Source: Bursaphelenchus xylophilus (taxonomy: Eukaryota; Nematoda; Chromadorea; Rhabditida; Aphelenchoididae). Taken from it: a stretch of DNA of 64,000 nt. The translations under genes and the position numbers were made by a program. This document shows, piece by piece, positions 21,566 through 32,747 of this stretch. Location: NCBI GenBank assembly GCA_904066235.2, contig CAJFCV020000006.1:9176001-9240000 (forward strand). Reading direction: 5' to 3'. A model generated the notes under the pieces. The model did no database searches and was not told the DNA's origin. It was given only the letters and a program-made list of their open reading frames with translations. The first letter of the stretch is position 1; each line of letters starts with the position of its first letter.

Positions 21566-24500
21566 TATATTGTACATGCTGACTTCAAAATCGTACCTAA
21601 AAACGGCTGGCACTGTATCCAAATTCTTTCCTCTTCCTTCTAAATGGGCTTTAAGAGCCGTTCATTGACTTGTATTAATATTCAGTATTATAATTTGCAT
21701 AATATTCAACATCTTTTTTTTGTGATATTACACTGAACTTTTTATCGTATGTTAGCTATTTTTTGGACCTTGATCACATAATTTAACTTTTTGATGTTTG
21801 ATTTACCCTTTTTTTTCTCAATGAACTCACTTTTTACTTCCAGAATTTTACTTCAATAACAAAAATTTTTTCAATTTTTTTCTACTTTTGCTCCATTTTC
21901 CTGAAAACTTTCGCCGCTCATAAATTTGGCCCACTTTTCCCATAAAAATTCGCAAGAATTCCCGTTTTGGTTTGTAATATTTGGGTGTAAACCTCCATAT
22001 TTTATGTTACTCCACAAACTGGGTCCATATAAGGATTCAATTCTCGAGGGTTGCGCCCAAATTCTTGGAGTCATTGTCTGGGCTTTTTTTTCGAATTCTC
22101 GCGTGGTCTGGTCAGGTTTGTATTGTGAGGAAGCGAACTGTGGGAGGGGAAAAGTAAAGTCGGGAAAATAATATTAAAAAATAAAAAAAGTGAAAAAATT
22201 TTTGGAATTTTGTGGAATTTTGTTTTGGTGTGTAAGGTATAAAAAAAGTGTCGTAAATGTCTAAAATTCAGTCTGGAAGGTAAAAAAATTGTCAAAAGCG
22301 AATACCCCTTTTCTCACTCTGTGAAAAGTCACTTTTTCGTCGAGGTTGCGCAAGAAAATTTAATAAATCAATTTTCCGCCAAATTTTGGCATTGTGTTGC
22401 AAGGTCAGAATTTGCCTTTTTTTAACTGATATTGACGTAATATGGGGTCAGAAGTGATTTAAAATTTAGATCATGCCGTGTGGACCACTTATATTGAGAC
22501 TATATTATATTATCCACGATAATTTTGATACCTTTGTCTATAACTTCTCAATCCAAGAAACCAAAAAACTTGATTTACCTCCAGACAGCTTGCAAAGCTT
22601 TATTTTTTAATTTACGGATGTTTCAATTTCCAAACTTTTTGAAAAAAAATATTATTTTATGTTCCACTTGGGGATCTTACACCTCGCGCTTTTTGATGAC
22701 TTCTCCTCTTCCCCAGCTAGACTTCACTTCCACTATCAATCCGTCTGTGCCTCTTACCTCGTCGCTGAAGTGAAAGCGAGAGTTTTTTTTGTGACGACAC
22801 CGTTCTGTTTTTCGTCAACGGCCTTGTCTTCTCCCACCCGCCTCCAGCAATGGAAGGGGGGAGAAAGAACGGAGTAAAAAGAAACGAAAAAAAGTAAATG
22901 ATAGGGTAATAAAGAAAATGAAGGCGTCGGGGTGAAAGTTGAGGGACCCGGGCTCACTCACAACAATATCAATTCGACCTTCTTTTTTGGGGAAGGCGAA
23001 GATTGGAGGGGGGTTTTGTTCAGGGATCTTTGTGTTCCATCCGAGCCAGCCTTAGGCGCTTCTGTCTTTTCTTTTGGCTGTACCAGTGTTGATGGTACCG
23101 CAAAGGTCTTTGGATTGGTTGCAAACTCGTTTTATCTTTTTCCCCGCACGGTGTAATCGTTAAAAATTGAAGTTTTGCACAGTGCAGTCATACTAATTGG
23201 CGAATTGCTGAAGGTGTGAAGCCTAGATATTGATGAAACTTGGCTCAGAGTAAGAATATGACATTGCAGTATATACATGAAATTTTTACCGTACTTTATG
23301 CGAATACAGCGGAGATTTTTATGTCAAAATTGGGCAAAAAGATTTTTTGATTTATTTGATTGTTGAAGTCCAGATTTTAAGGTCTGTTAAGATGACAGAT
23401 ATAAAAAATAATTTTTCAATCAAAATTTAAAGAGCAATTGACAAGAAATTTTTGTTTTCTTCGACCATCTCTTCGTTTTCCATTACCTCTCGTTTTTAGA
23501 CATCATTAAATATATTGGCTTTCCTTGCAAAGTTCGAGCTAAAATTTTCAGGGACCAATCCGTGTCCCACATATGCTTTTTGGGCCATGTTTGGAGGGAA
23601 TCCAAATGTTGCCAACCAAGAAATTTTCTTGAAAATTTATTGCACATTGCAACCAAGAAACATGTTCCTGCATTTCCAAAATTAAAGGTTTCGCACGGTT
23701 GAAGGGTAGATTGCCACATTGATAAGTGATAATGAGCCAACTTTTTTGTTCAAGTCTAAAAATTCCCCTCACAGGCATAGAATCCGCACTTTCTTCGAAG
23801 AGCCGTTCGAAATACTTTAGTTACTCGAACAGCTGTCCTTGGTGTTTTGTAGTTGCTGCCCTGATCTCCGAAATGTTCCTGTCGACTTACCTTGAACTCT
23901 ATTACAGTCAAACACTGACCTTAGATTCCTAATTCTCTCTTAAAAATCACACTCTTCCCTCAATTCCCCTCTAAATTCTCTTCAAAAATCTGTTTCATCA
24001 GTCCTCCGCCAACTTTAACCCCTCCAAATTCGCCATCAGATTCGCCGACGAAATGACTCAAGTCGGTGATGTTTGTTTACACCTCCTGACAGAGTTATTG
24101 GACGAAAAAGTTGTAAACTTTAAACTTTTTTTTCAAAATCGAATGATCCCCGCAGTAGTCAGTTCGCCTTTCCATCAACCGGTTATTCTGTATTTTAATT
24201 GTTTTTTTAAAGTCCCTTTGTCGATTCCCACCGTCTTCTCAACTTTTTTTTGTGAAATTTTGTTGCCACAAACTGATTCGGATGGGCACTTTGGCGGGCT
24301 GATCGTTGGTTCGCTTTTGAAATCAGGGATGGGAGTATGAGGTGGTAAAAGAAGTATAAGAGGGTCCAACGTGGCTCACGCAACACAAAGTCTTCAAGAC
24401 TTTTGATTTCAGTTAGAGGGAGATTTTTCTCGTCAAGAGTTTAATAGTAATGGGTAACTGAAGAAAAAAGGGTTAACAGTTTAGTTTAGGGCCGCAAAGT

Positions 24501-24571
24501 TAATTAAAAATCTTTAGGATGACTCAATATTTTTCTGGGACCCGGACAGTTATTATCAGGTTGTTTTTTCT
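21566..24571. other. Intergenic region after gene A
   Basis: About 3 kb with no supported gene. It is AT-rich, with copies of the TATRTTAYMCWWGG motif (for example 21724-21734, 22506-22520 and 22660-22672). The sequence around 23170-23440 resembles a dispersed repeat also seen at about 30220-30330 (GATGAAACTTGGC...). Several open frames were examined and none has a credible start plus splice sites. Confidence 0.5.
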
Positions 24572-25383
24572 AATACAAGTAGAGGTGGCAATCGGGCTGG
24601 GCCGGCCCGGCCCGGCCCGGCCGGGCCCGGCGATTGGGCCGGGCCGGGCCTGAGCAGATTTGAAAAAGCCCCGGGCCGGCCTGGCCGCTTCGGCCCACGG
24701 GCCGGGCCGACACTTTCGGCCCGGCCCGGCCCGAAAGGTGGATATGTAAAAAAATTAATACTAAACCAGCAAAATAAAGCACAAATGCTTTGCAGGATTG
24801 ATGGGTGGATATTAAATGAAAACTTTTTGACTGTTTTACCACCTGCTAAAGCTCTTTATGTATATGTAAAATCCCACCCAAATATGCAAGTGTCAGGCAA
24901 AAATCTTCAAATTTTTTGATGATGGACTGAAAAATTTGACTGTACTCTGAGGCCGTGATGATGAAAGTGTTTAAACAGTTTTTTTTATTAAACATGTAGC
25001 CTTATAACCTCCATATCTTTATATACCTTACTTCCTATAGGATAAAAAAATTCGACACAATCCAAATTTTTGCCTTACTTTTAGGTTCCTGTTCGGCTGT
25101 TCCAGTCATCCGACTAGACGTTTTAATTTCACTCATACACACGTAAAAGCCTTCTGGAAAGCGTAAAAACTTCCAGTAGATAGTGCACAGACTTTTATCG
25201 AACCTTTTTGTATTGGCGGGCCGAACAGGGCCGGGCCGGGCCGGCCTGGGCTTTCATTGGGCCGGGCCGGGCCGGGCTTAAGCAAGTTTGAAAAAGCCCA
25301 GGGCCGGCCTGGTCACCTTCGGCCCGCGGGCCGGGCCGCAAAAATCGGCCCGGCCCGGCCCGATTGCCACCTCTAAATACAAG
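24572..25383. mobile_element. hAT-like non-autonomous element, copy 1 (796 bp at 24580-25375) with 8-bp target duplication
   Basis: Terminal inverted repeats begin TAGAGGTGGCAATCGGGC, fitting the YARNG start of hAT elements. The flanks 24572-24579 and 25376-25383 are both AATACAAG, an exact 8-bp target duplication as hAT transposases make. Both ends carry about 160 bp of GGGCC/GGCCC iterations in an AT-rich genome, including GGCCGGGCC and TTTGAAAAAGCCC. No coding capacity. A second copy, homologous throughout, lies at 43353-44212. Confidence 0.9.
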
Positions 25384-25927
25384 CAAATGAGATTTTTTGA
25401 TCAAAATTTGCTAAAAATTGGATGCCTCAAAACATCGTTGAATTACCCCGGCTATCGTCGCAAAGCGCGGCTGAAAATCTCAGAAATTATTGCGTGAACA
25501 GTCTGGAAAAGGTATCCAAAATTGGAGGCAAATCGAAGCCTTGGGTCTTCGACTCTCCATTAATAAACTTTCCGCACAGTGCAGGCGCAAAAAATGCGTT
25601 CATTGCAATAAGCCGTCAGATTCCCGTTTGCCGGGACAACTGCTGGTGTAACAACGGATTTCTGTTGTTGTAAAAGAAGTTAACATTGAAAAACGGGTTT
25701 CTTTCCTTCTCGATTACCTTGAAATTTTTATGTTTTTTGTTAGTTTTTCCTTAACTTTTCTTTCAAACTGTATCAACATCCAATGCAGTGAAACATTGCA
25801 CAATGGACCTCCGGAAACAAAGCTTCTTTATAACGATTAATTTCTAAAGCCTCAAACTTCAATTTCAAAGCAAAATTAACACTCGTATAACGGAACTCCC
25901 ATATAGTGATAAACATTATCCGCACAT

Positions 25928-25937
25928 CGTATTTTAC
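25928..25937 (+). promoter_or_regulatory. CGTATTTTAC motif upstream of gene B
   Basis: Located 237 bp before the gene B ATG; counterpart of 20117-20126 upstream of gene A. Confidence 0.35.
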
Positions 25938-26164
25938 AACTCTAGATTTCATAAAAAAACTCCCTACTTTCCACGTCTCCACCGTTCTTTTCCTCTTTTC
26001 CGGAGGCCCTGTTTTCCGTCATCTTCGTTCCCCTGGTCTCTTCGACGTCATTCGCGCACTTTCGCAATGTGATTCACTAAAATCATAGTCGAATATGATT
26101 TTGGCGAACACTTCTTCTAGCATAGTTCAAAGTCCGAGTAAAGAGTCGCTCTTCTTGCAGGACC

Positions 26165-27665
26165 ATGAAGCTGTTCCTATTATTTCTGCTGGTGGGCGTT
26201 GGAATAGCGGCGGATTTGAATGACATCACCGTCAAAATCGAGAGGCATTTCCCGTGTTCGGCTTCGTCGGGTAAGTGGCTCAGATACGCGATGTAAAATC
26301 GAGGAAAATGGAAGAAAATTTTCAATTTTCAAAAATCAAACATTGTAAAGCCTTTTTAATGGCAAGTCAGCATTTTTAAGCAAATCATGGATTTTTTTCA
26401 ATAAATTTCTTATAAAACTTTGCCCTTCAGGTCCTCCAAAAGACAGTCTGAGGATAAAGTTCCCCAGCTACAAGTCGGAGGGAGTCCAATTCACCGAAGA
26501 GCAATCCGCCAACGGCAATAAATGCTTCCGAATGTCCGGAGGAAAGGTGGAAGTCCTCCCTCCCGGTCTAGATGGATCCAAAAAATACTACGTTCATGTG
26601 GAAACCAGAATCGGAATTAAAGGCAAGCCAGAGCGTTGTATCAACGCCGACAAGGACGGCTGCGGCGGAATTGGATCATGGTAAGAATCACTAAAAAGAA
26701 TTTTAATTATTTATATCACTTTAGTGTGCACTGTGACATCTGCAAACAGAAGGGCGGATCTCTCCGCAACTTTATTCAAATCTTCCAAAAGGACAAACCC
26801 GCCGAATGCAGCGCCGAAGGACTGCCGGAGGGAACTTATGACGATCTTTCGTTGAAGGTCTGCCTCCCAAATAAGGAAGAAATGATGAAATTCTTGGACC
26901 CCGATGTCAAGAGAGCCAAGCAAATCTGGAACATCTTCATGCAAACCCGATCTCAAGCCGGAGTAAGTCCAAAATTCGCAAAAGGTTTTGTTAAACAGCC
27001 TAAAACTTCATAGAATTATAAAAATTTTGATGAAAGCCCAAATATGGGGTTCTCATGTTCACTGAAACTAAGCAGAATTTTGAGATAAAAACTTTCTAAA
27101 AATAAGACACATCAGGCAAAATTTTTAGGTCACAGTTTGCAGAAATCATGCAGGTTTTCATGGCCAAAATTCTGGAATTTTTCAAAAGTTTCAAGATAAA
27201 AAAGACATTCATGTTTCAAACGCCTTATAAAATTTCAAAAAAAGAAAATATTTTTTCCGCACGGAATTGGCATAGGTATAGTCAAAAACACATTTCCCAG
27301 CCCGTTCTCCTCATTTTCCATAGTATCTCACAATCAGCTGTAACGATCGTTGAACATTTCGGCTGTACTTGCTAATCGGAAGTTAAGATTTTCAACAATT
27401 AATATTACATGGCATAGATATAATATCTAGCCAAAATTGAAAGGACATCCGATACCCTCGCCTTGGACAGTTTCCTTGTTACCAAAACTGTCAAGTACAA
27501 TATAATTCCTTCGTTTTTCAGAACATTCCCCTAGTTATTGCGGCCCGCCTCTTCGACCGACCCATCAACCAGCTCTCCACCAAAGATTTGAACGACGCTT
27601 TGCACGGCGCGAAGGAGGGCATGATCGGTTGTCACTGGATCTACGCGACCATCTCATCTCAGTAA
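26165..27665 (+). CDS. Secreted ten-cysteine protein B, tandem paralogue of 20349-21565
   Basis: Four exons (26165-26270, 26431-26680, 26725-26962, 27522-27665) give 245 residues. The signal peptide is MKLFLLFLLVGVGIAAD. All ten cysteines of gene A are kept in the same order, with near-identical blocks NKCFRMSGG, GGIGSCVHCDICK, IAARLFDRPINQLS and GMIGCHWIYATIS. Differences cluster around the signal peptide and before the last exon, where B carries the extra stretch VKRAKQIWNIFMQTRSQAG within exon 3. Intron positions and phases match gene A. The third intron is 559 bp. The two genes are 4.6 kb apart with a hAT-like element between them. Function unknown. Confidence 0.85.
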
Positions 27666-30459
27666 TGAAGAGAATAATTATTTGTCCAAGCGACGAACGG
27701 ACCTCTTATACTTATAAATCCCTTTGATCTTGTTTGTTTCTTATCTTATGATCACATAAACTATGGATAACGTAAAGTTTTTAGGGGTTATTATGTTGTA
27801 CTAACAATAAGCTCAGGACTAATCATCTTGTTATATCCTAAAAAGTCGCATTTGTTGCAATTTTCGGAGGTGAAAAAACGGAATTTGAAAAATGAGGAAA
27901 AAATTTCTAAGAAAAGATAATTTTTTTGCGCGACAATCTGAAAGCACCAGCCAAAAAACCGTTTTTCTCTGACTCGCTCTCCGAATTTCACGTAATCTCT
28001 CTGAAGAAGATGTTTGAACATGTTCACTCTCTTTGCAAATGATACGCTGAAATTTCCTGTGGTATTTCTGTGGCCTATTCAGACTATACATGCTAAATTT
28101 GAGAAGATCTGACAATTGCAATTAATTTTATAAAAAAATTTTTAACTTTCTATCATTCTTTATCAACTTTTTGTACCGTAATATAAAAAATACTCTAGAG
28201 ACATACTTATTCCCAGTGTAAACGAAATCCCCGGTTGTTTGAACGGTTAGACCCGTCAACGTGTCAGACGTGTCGATCAGTCGCAGAGATCTGTTCGGTT
28301 TACAAACCAGGACTTTCGTCTCCAGCGAGGTCGAATTGGAAATCAAGTTTTCGACGGAAGGAAAAATTAAAAAGGAAATTAACACAGTCCAAACTGAATA
28401 AACTTCACATAGTTAAAATAAGTCACGTCGTGAGTTGACATGGGGTTTTACAATCAAATTTTATGTTGTCCGAAAATACGACGGGTTTCCAGGGGGTTTC
28501 GGTTTTAAAAAATCGAATTTCTCAGGGGGTTACTGTCAGATTCGTTTCAAATTTTGCATATATGCTCTATTTGGGCCATATATCAATTTCTGAAAATTTT
28601 AGCTTGCGCTTTGCATGGAACGAAAAGATATTCAACGAGCTTCGCGAACGAGAGATCATGAAAAATGTGGAGAGACGGTCAAAGAAAAATCTCTTTTTCT
28701 TTTACCTAGTTAATTTTACTATGGTAAGCTTTCATTGGGCGGAATCCCAAACAAAACTTCAAATGTCATTGGCTGAAAAACCAAAAAAAAATTTTGTCTT
28801 TTTGGATGACCAAACTTCAAATTTTCCCCTTTTTGTCATCCCTTTCCTCCGGCAATTTGACAAAAATTTCGTCAGCAATTAACCGCGGAAACCAGCCACT
28901 CTCCAAATTTTTGAATACCGCTACCCTTCGACCCTCACGTCGTCGGGTATTTATTACATGTTCAAGGACTCCGAATCTCTTCTTTCTCGTAGTAAAAGTA
29001 AAGGAAAGCGGAGAGGCCGACTGATGAGGTTAATGAGGTGACTTCGGTCGGTATTTTACGGAAATTATACGAATAGAATTCTTGATTAATGGGTGATTGG
29101 GAATGGGTTTTCATGTTGCGGATTTTTGTTGTTTTGGAGGGAGATACTTGGGGCTCTACTTTGTGAGTGTGGGTTGGGGATACTGTAAGTGATCGGGCAT
29201 TTTTTTAATAAGCAAGTCGTTGACATAGGACAAGTTACAAGAGAGCATAATTTTCCAAGCTTTTCTAGATTTTCTTCGTTCCAAAAATATATGGTATCTC
29301 TTGAATTGACCAAAAATAATACCTTTTTGCGATTTTCGACTTCACAATTTTAGGATCAACTACTAGCACGGCGTATGTACATATGTTTATTTCGGTAAAA
29401 TTCAAATTTTTCACAAAAAAAAGTAAAAGGCAAAAACCGTTTTTTGTCATGCCGACTCTCCGCACTTGACATGCTCTCTCGCAAAACTTTGCCGTTTAAA
29501 ATCAGCAGTGTTGATGAAGATAAAGAGCTAAAACTTTGTGAGTTTTATATGTGGTTAGTTCAGAAATGGCATGCAAATTTTTAATAAAATCTGAGTACCT
29601 TTACTTGAAGACTTGCCTGTTAAAAATTTCATGAAAATCCAAATTTCCAGCCTCAAAATTCCGTTAATAATGACGTCATTTAAATCATTTTGCAAGCATT
29701 CCCTCATTGCATTATCTTTCCATACCACGTTTTCTTCGAATTAATATTAATGCTTAGCTCAATTTTGACCTGCTCTCAAATCAGTTACCCTTCCCACATG
29801 ATGTATATATTATTCCAAAGTGAGGATCCCCCTCCCTTCCCAAAGCCCTGCTCTTTCCGATCCTCACTGTATAATATATTTTCCACTGTTGTCGCTCCAA
29901 CTACATAATTCTCACTAAACGATAAGAATTCGACTAATCCGTTGAAGTTTGATCGAAGTTTTACAGTTTAACAGTCGCAATGGAATACCAAAAGTAATAT
30001 TTTTTTGTAAAATTGATTTCACGCCTCTAAAGGGCTGACAAGTCAAACAAATAGGGTTTTAAGGTTGCATGTGTTTAGGTGTAATAAAACGAGATAACGG
30101 CCGCGCTTATCTTCGTAACTGTTTATTTCGGTGGAGAGTTCTAGAGGCTTCCTTGTAAGGGCGTTTCCCTCAATTCTAGTTCGACCAACCTTAAGTAACC
30201 GGAAAATTTTTCAAATTATGATCTTTAAATTTTGATGAAACTTGGCACAAATTTAGATGACTTTTTGAATCGCATCTTGCAGAAATGAACGAGCCTTTTT
30301 GGTCGGAAATTGGCAATGACTTTACATTTTTCTTCATATTTCGAGATGTTCAATTAGACAGCCCATTTTTTTAATTGACAATTGTGAGACTTCTATCACA
30401 TTTTTTGTCACAGTTTTTCCCAATTCCAATTAATTACTTAGTATTCATTTTCCAGGCTA
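27666..30459. other. Intergenic region between gene B and the SLC22-like transporter
   Basis: About 2.8 kb without a supported gene. A copy of the dispersed GCAAAGCGCGAGCTAAAATTTTC repeat lies at 28555-28700 on the minus strand, with weaker relatives near 27900-28080 and 29440-29640. A coding-like stretch on the minus strand at 28195-28345 (contains SLETKVLVCKPNRSLRLIDT) has no ATG and no clear acceptor, and may be a gene fragment. Confidence 0.5.
28555..28700 (-). repeat. Dispersed degenerate repeat, copy on minus strand
   Basis: On the minus strand it reads GCAAAGCGCAAGCTAAAATT then TTCAGAAATTGATATATGGCCC, closely like the copies near 55195 and 63445 on the plus strand. Confidence 0.6.
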
Positions 30460-32747
30460 ATGCAATCGCCCGGAGGCGTATCCTCTTCCTCTTCGGAGCA
30501 CTCGGCTTCGGATGGATCAGTAAATTGTAGCGATGATTTTAAAGACCCAGTGAAATCCCAAAGTTTTGAGAAAGTATTTGACGTCATAAAACAGTATGGA
30601 AGATACCAATTTCTGACCTTCTTATTGGTCCAATATATCATGTTAAATTCTGCTGGAAACTATTTATTTGTCTCATTTGCCACATTGAAGCCGGAATGCG
30701 AGATTGGAGAAGTGAATGTGAGTGCCGTCAGTATTGCACATCGTACAAAAAATTTGTTGAAAAACAAACATTTTTATTGTTAAAAATATTATAAAAAGGC
30801 ATTGCATGTGCCTCCAATACTCCACATCGTATTTTACATTCAAAAACTCATAATTATTTAGTCATCGTTTTTTAAGTCATAATTTTTCAGCAAATCCCGG
30901 ATGTCTGTTCCCGCATCGATCAATGTCCCCTAAACCGAACCCGAAGCCCATTTTACTCCTTATATCAAGACAACGGGTTCGTATGTCCTCACAGTTATCT
31001 ACCCAATCATATGCAAACCCTACAAGCGGTTGGCAGCGGAATCGGCGCCCTTCTTGGAGGCCACCTGGCTGATAGTTATGGAAGGTAAAATTAAAATAAA
31101 TTACCGCAATATTATGCAAATTATGATGATAATACATGTCAACTAATTTCAGGAAATGGATCACTAACTCAGGGGCTTTTTTGATGACTTTATTTGGATT
31201 TGTTGGAGGATTCTCCCCAAACGCCATATTGCTTTTTGTGGCGATGTTTGGAATGGGTCTAGCTTATGGAATATTGATTGATGCGTTGATGACACTGACA
31301 ACAGAACAAGTTGGTCCCAAATATCGAATTATTCAAACATTGGCGTTCCAATGGACCGTTTCTATGCAGGTAGGCCAACTTCTAGACTTCCAACGAAGAC
31401 TCAAAGCAATGGGTTAGATAAACAGTTAACACATTCAGTCAGACATTTGTGTAAAAAATCGCAAAGCACCAGAAAACTATTTGTCATAGAAGGGCATCTA
31501 TAAGAAGAAAATGTTTTTTGTCTAGTTGACTCTTTCTCTATACGTGCTCTCTCAATAAAAGAGATTGTTTAATATACAAATAACCGCTGGAAAACGCAAA
31601 CTAGACCTTGTTTAATATGTGACCTAGTCCAAACACGTATGCAAAGATTTAAAGAAAATGTGGGCTCTAGGAAACTATAACTTTGCACCATTCTAGGTAG
31701 CCGCTTTGATCGCGTGGCTGGTCCGAGACTGGAGAAAATACTTGCTCCTCATCAACGGAGTCTGCTCTCCAGTTTTGCTCTTGATGTACCTCTTCTGGGT
31801 GGAATCTCCTCGATGGCTCATCCAAAAACGACGATATTCCGAGGCCGCAATGGCGTTGAATCGGATTGCTTGGTGGAACCGGGTCAATGAACGTTTCGAT
31901 GAGACAAAATTGAAGAATATGAATGTCAAATCAGAGAAGAAGTAAGAAATTTTAGCGAAATAATATCATTATTCAATGTTTCAGGGAGCAGACCTACACA
32001 TTTGCCGATTTATTCGCTCATAAGCACTTATTTTCCTACTCAATTGTTATGATCTTGTCAGCATTAACGGTCGAACTATGCGGTGGAGTCATCATTTTTG
32101 ATATCCAGGTAGGTCTTTAGTTGTTATCATTAAAAATCGTTTTAAAATTTAGGTAATTTCAATTATCACTTTTTAGATTTTGGCCGGAGATCCCTTTCTG
32201 AACATGGTTTTATACGGGGTGCTTCGTCTTTGGACTCCATTCTTTATTGTTTTCGTTGAGACTCATTCCTCATCAGTTGGTCGAAGAAGTCTCTTTTTGT
32301 ATTCTCAAGGTAATTATCATTGCCATTTCGCATAATTATCATCTTTTTTCAGCCTTCAGTATTATCTGCTATCTTGGCGTCATAGTTTTTGGCCTCGTGC
32401 CCAATGTATATTCGGCCAAGATCATTCGAACTGTCCTGGCGATGTCTGGAGCCATGGTAAACTCTTCAATCTTTTTCACTGCCTACAAACAGTACAGTAT
32501 GGAGCTGTACCCCACTCTGATGAGAGCCATTGCTGTTGGGACGTTTGGAGTGGTAGAGAGGATCGGCGGTGGCCTAGCCCCGCAGCTTGTCAGCCTAAAT
32601 AGTTTTGCTTGGTCGGACGCCGCGTTGTGTATAACAACTGTAATCATGGCCGCTTCTTGGCTGGCTGGGCTGGCGGTTTTGCCCGAGACAAAGAATGAGG
32701 ACATTCCTGATGTGGTGGAGGATCGAGAGAACGGAAGTGTCATGTAA
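30460..32747 (+). CDS. Major facilitator superfamily transporter, SLC22 (organic ion transporter)-like
   Basis: Plasma-membrane transporter of organic ions; the substrate cannot be told from sequence. Seven exons (30460-30717, 30891-31084, 31153-31369, 31697-31941, 31985-32108, 32177-32309, 32353-32747) give 521 residues. Features are a serine-rich cytosolic N-terminus, a large cysteine-containing extracellular loop after the first membrane segment, the motif GGHLADSYGRK between helices 2 and 3, ESPRWLIQK after helix 6, RRSLFLYSQ in the second half, and LPETKNEDIPD at the end. These are hallmarks of the SLC22 family. The ATG follows a TTTCCAG acceptor by 5 nt, suggesting trans-splicing. Intron 3 (31370-31696) contains a degenerate dispersed repeat. 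The exact orthologue is not determined. Confidence 0.87.

Noticed and set aside
24580..25375. GC-rich blocks considered as a coding or CpG-island region
   Set aside because: They are the ends of a transposon with an exact 8-bp target duplication and contain no conserved protein.
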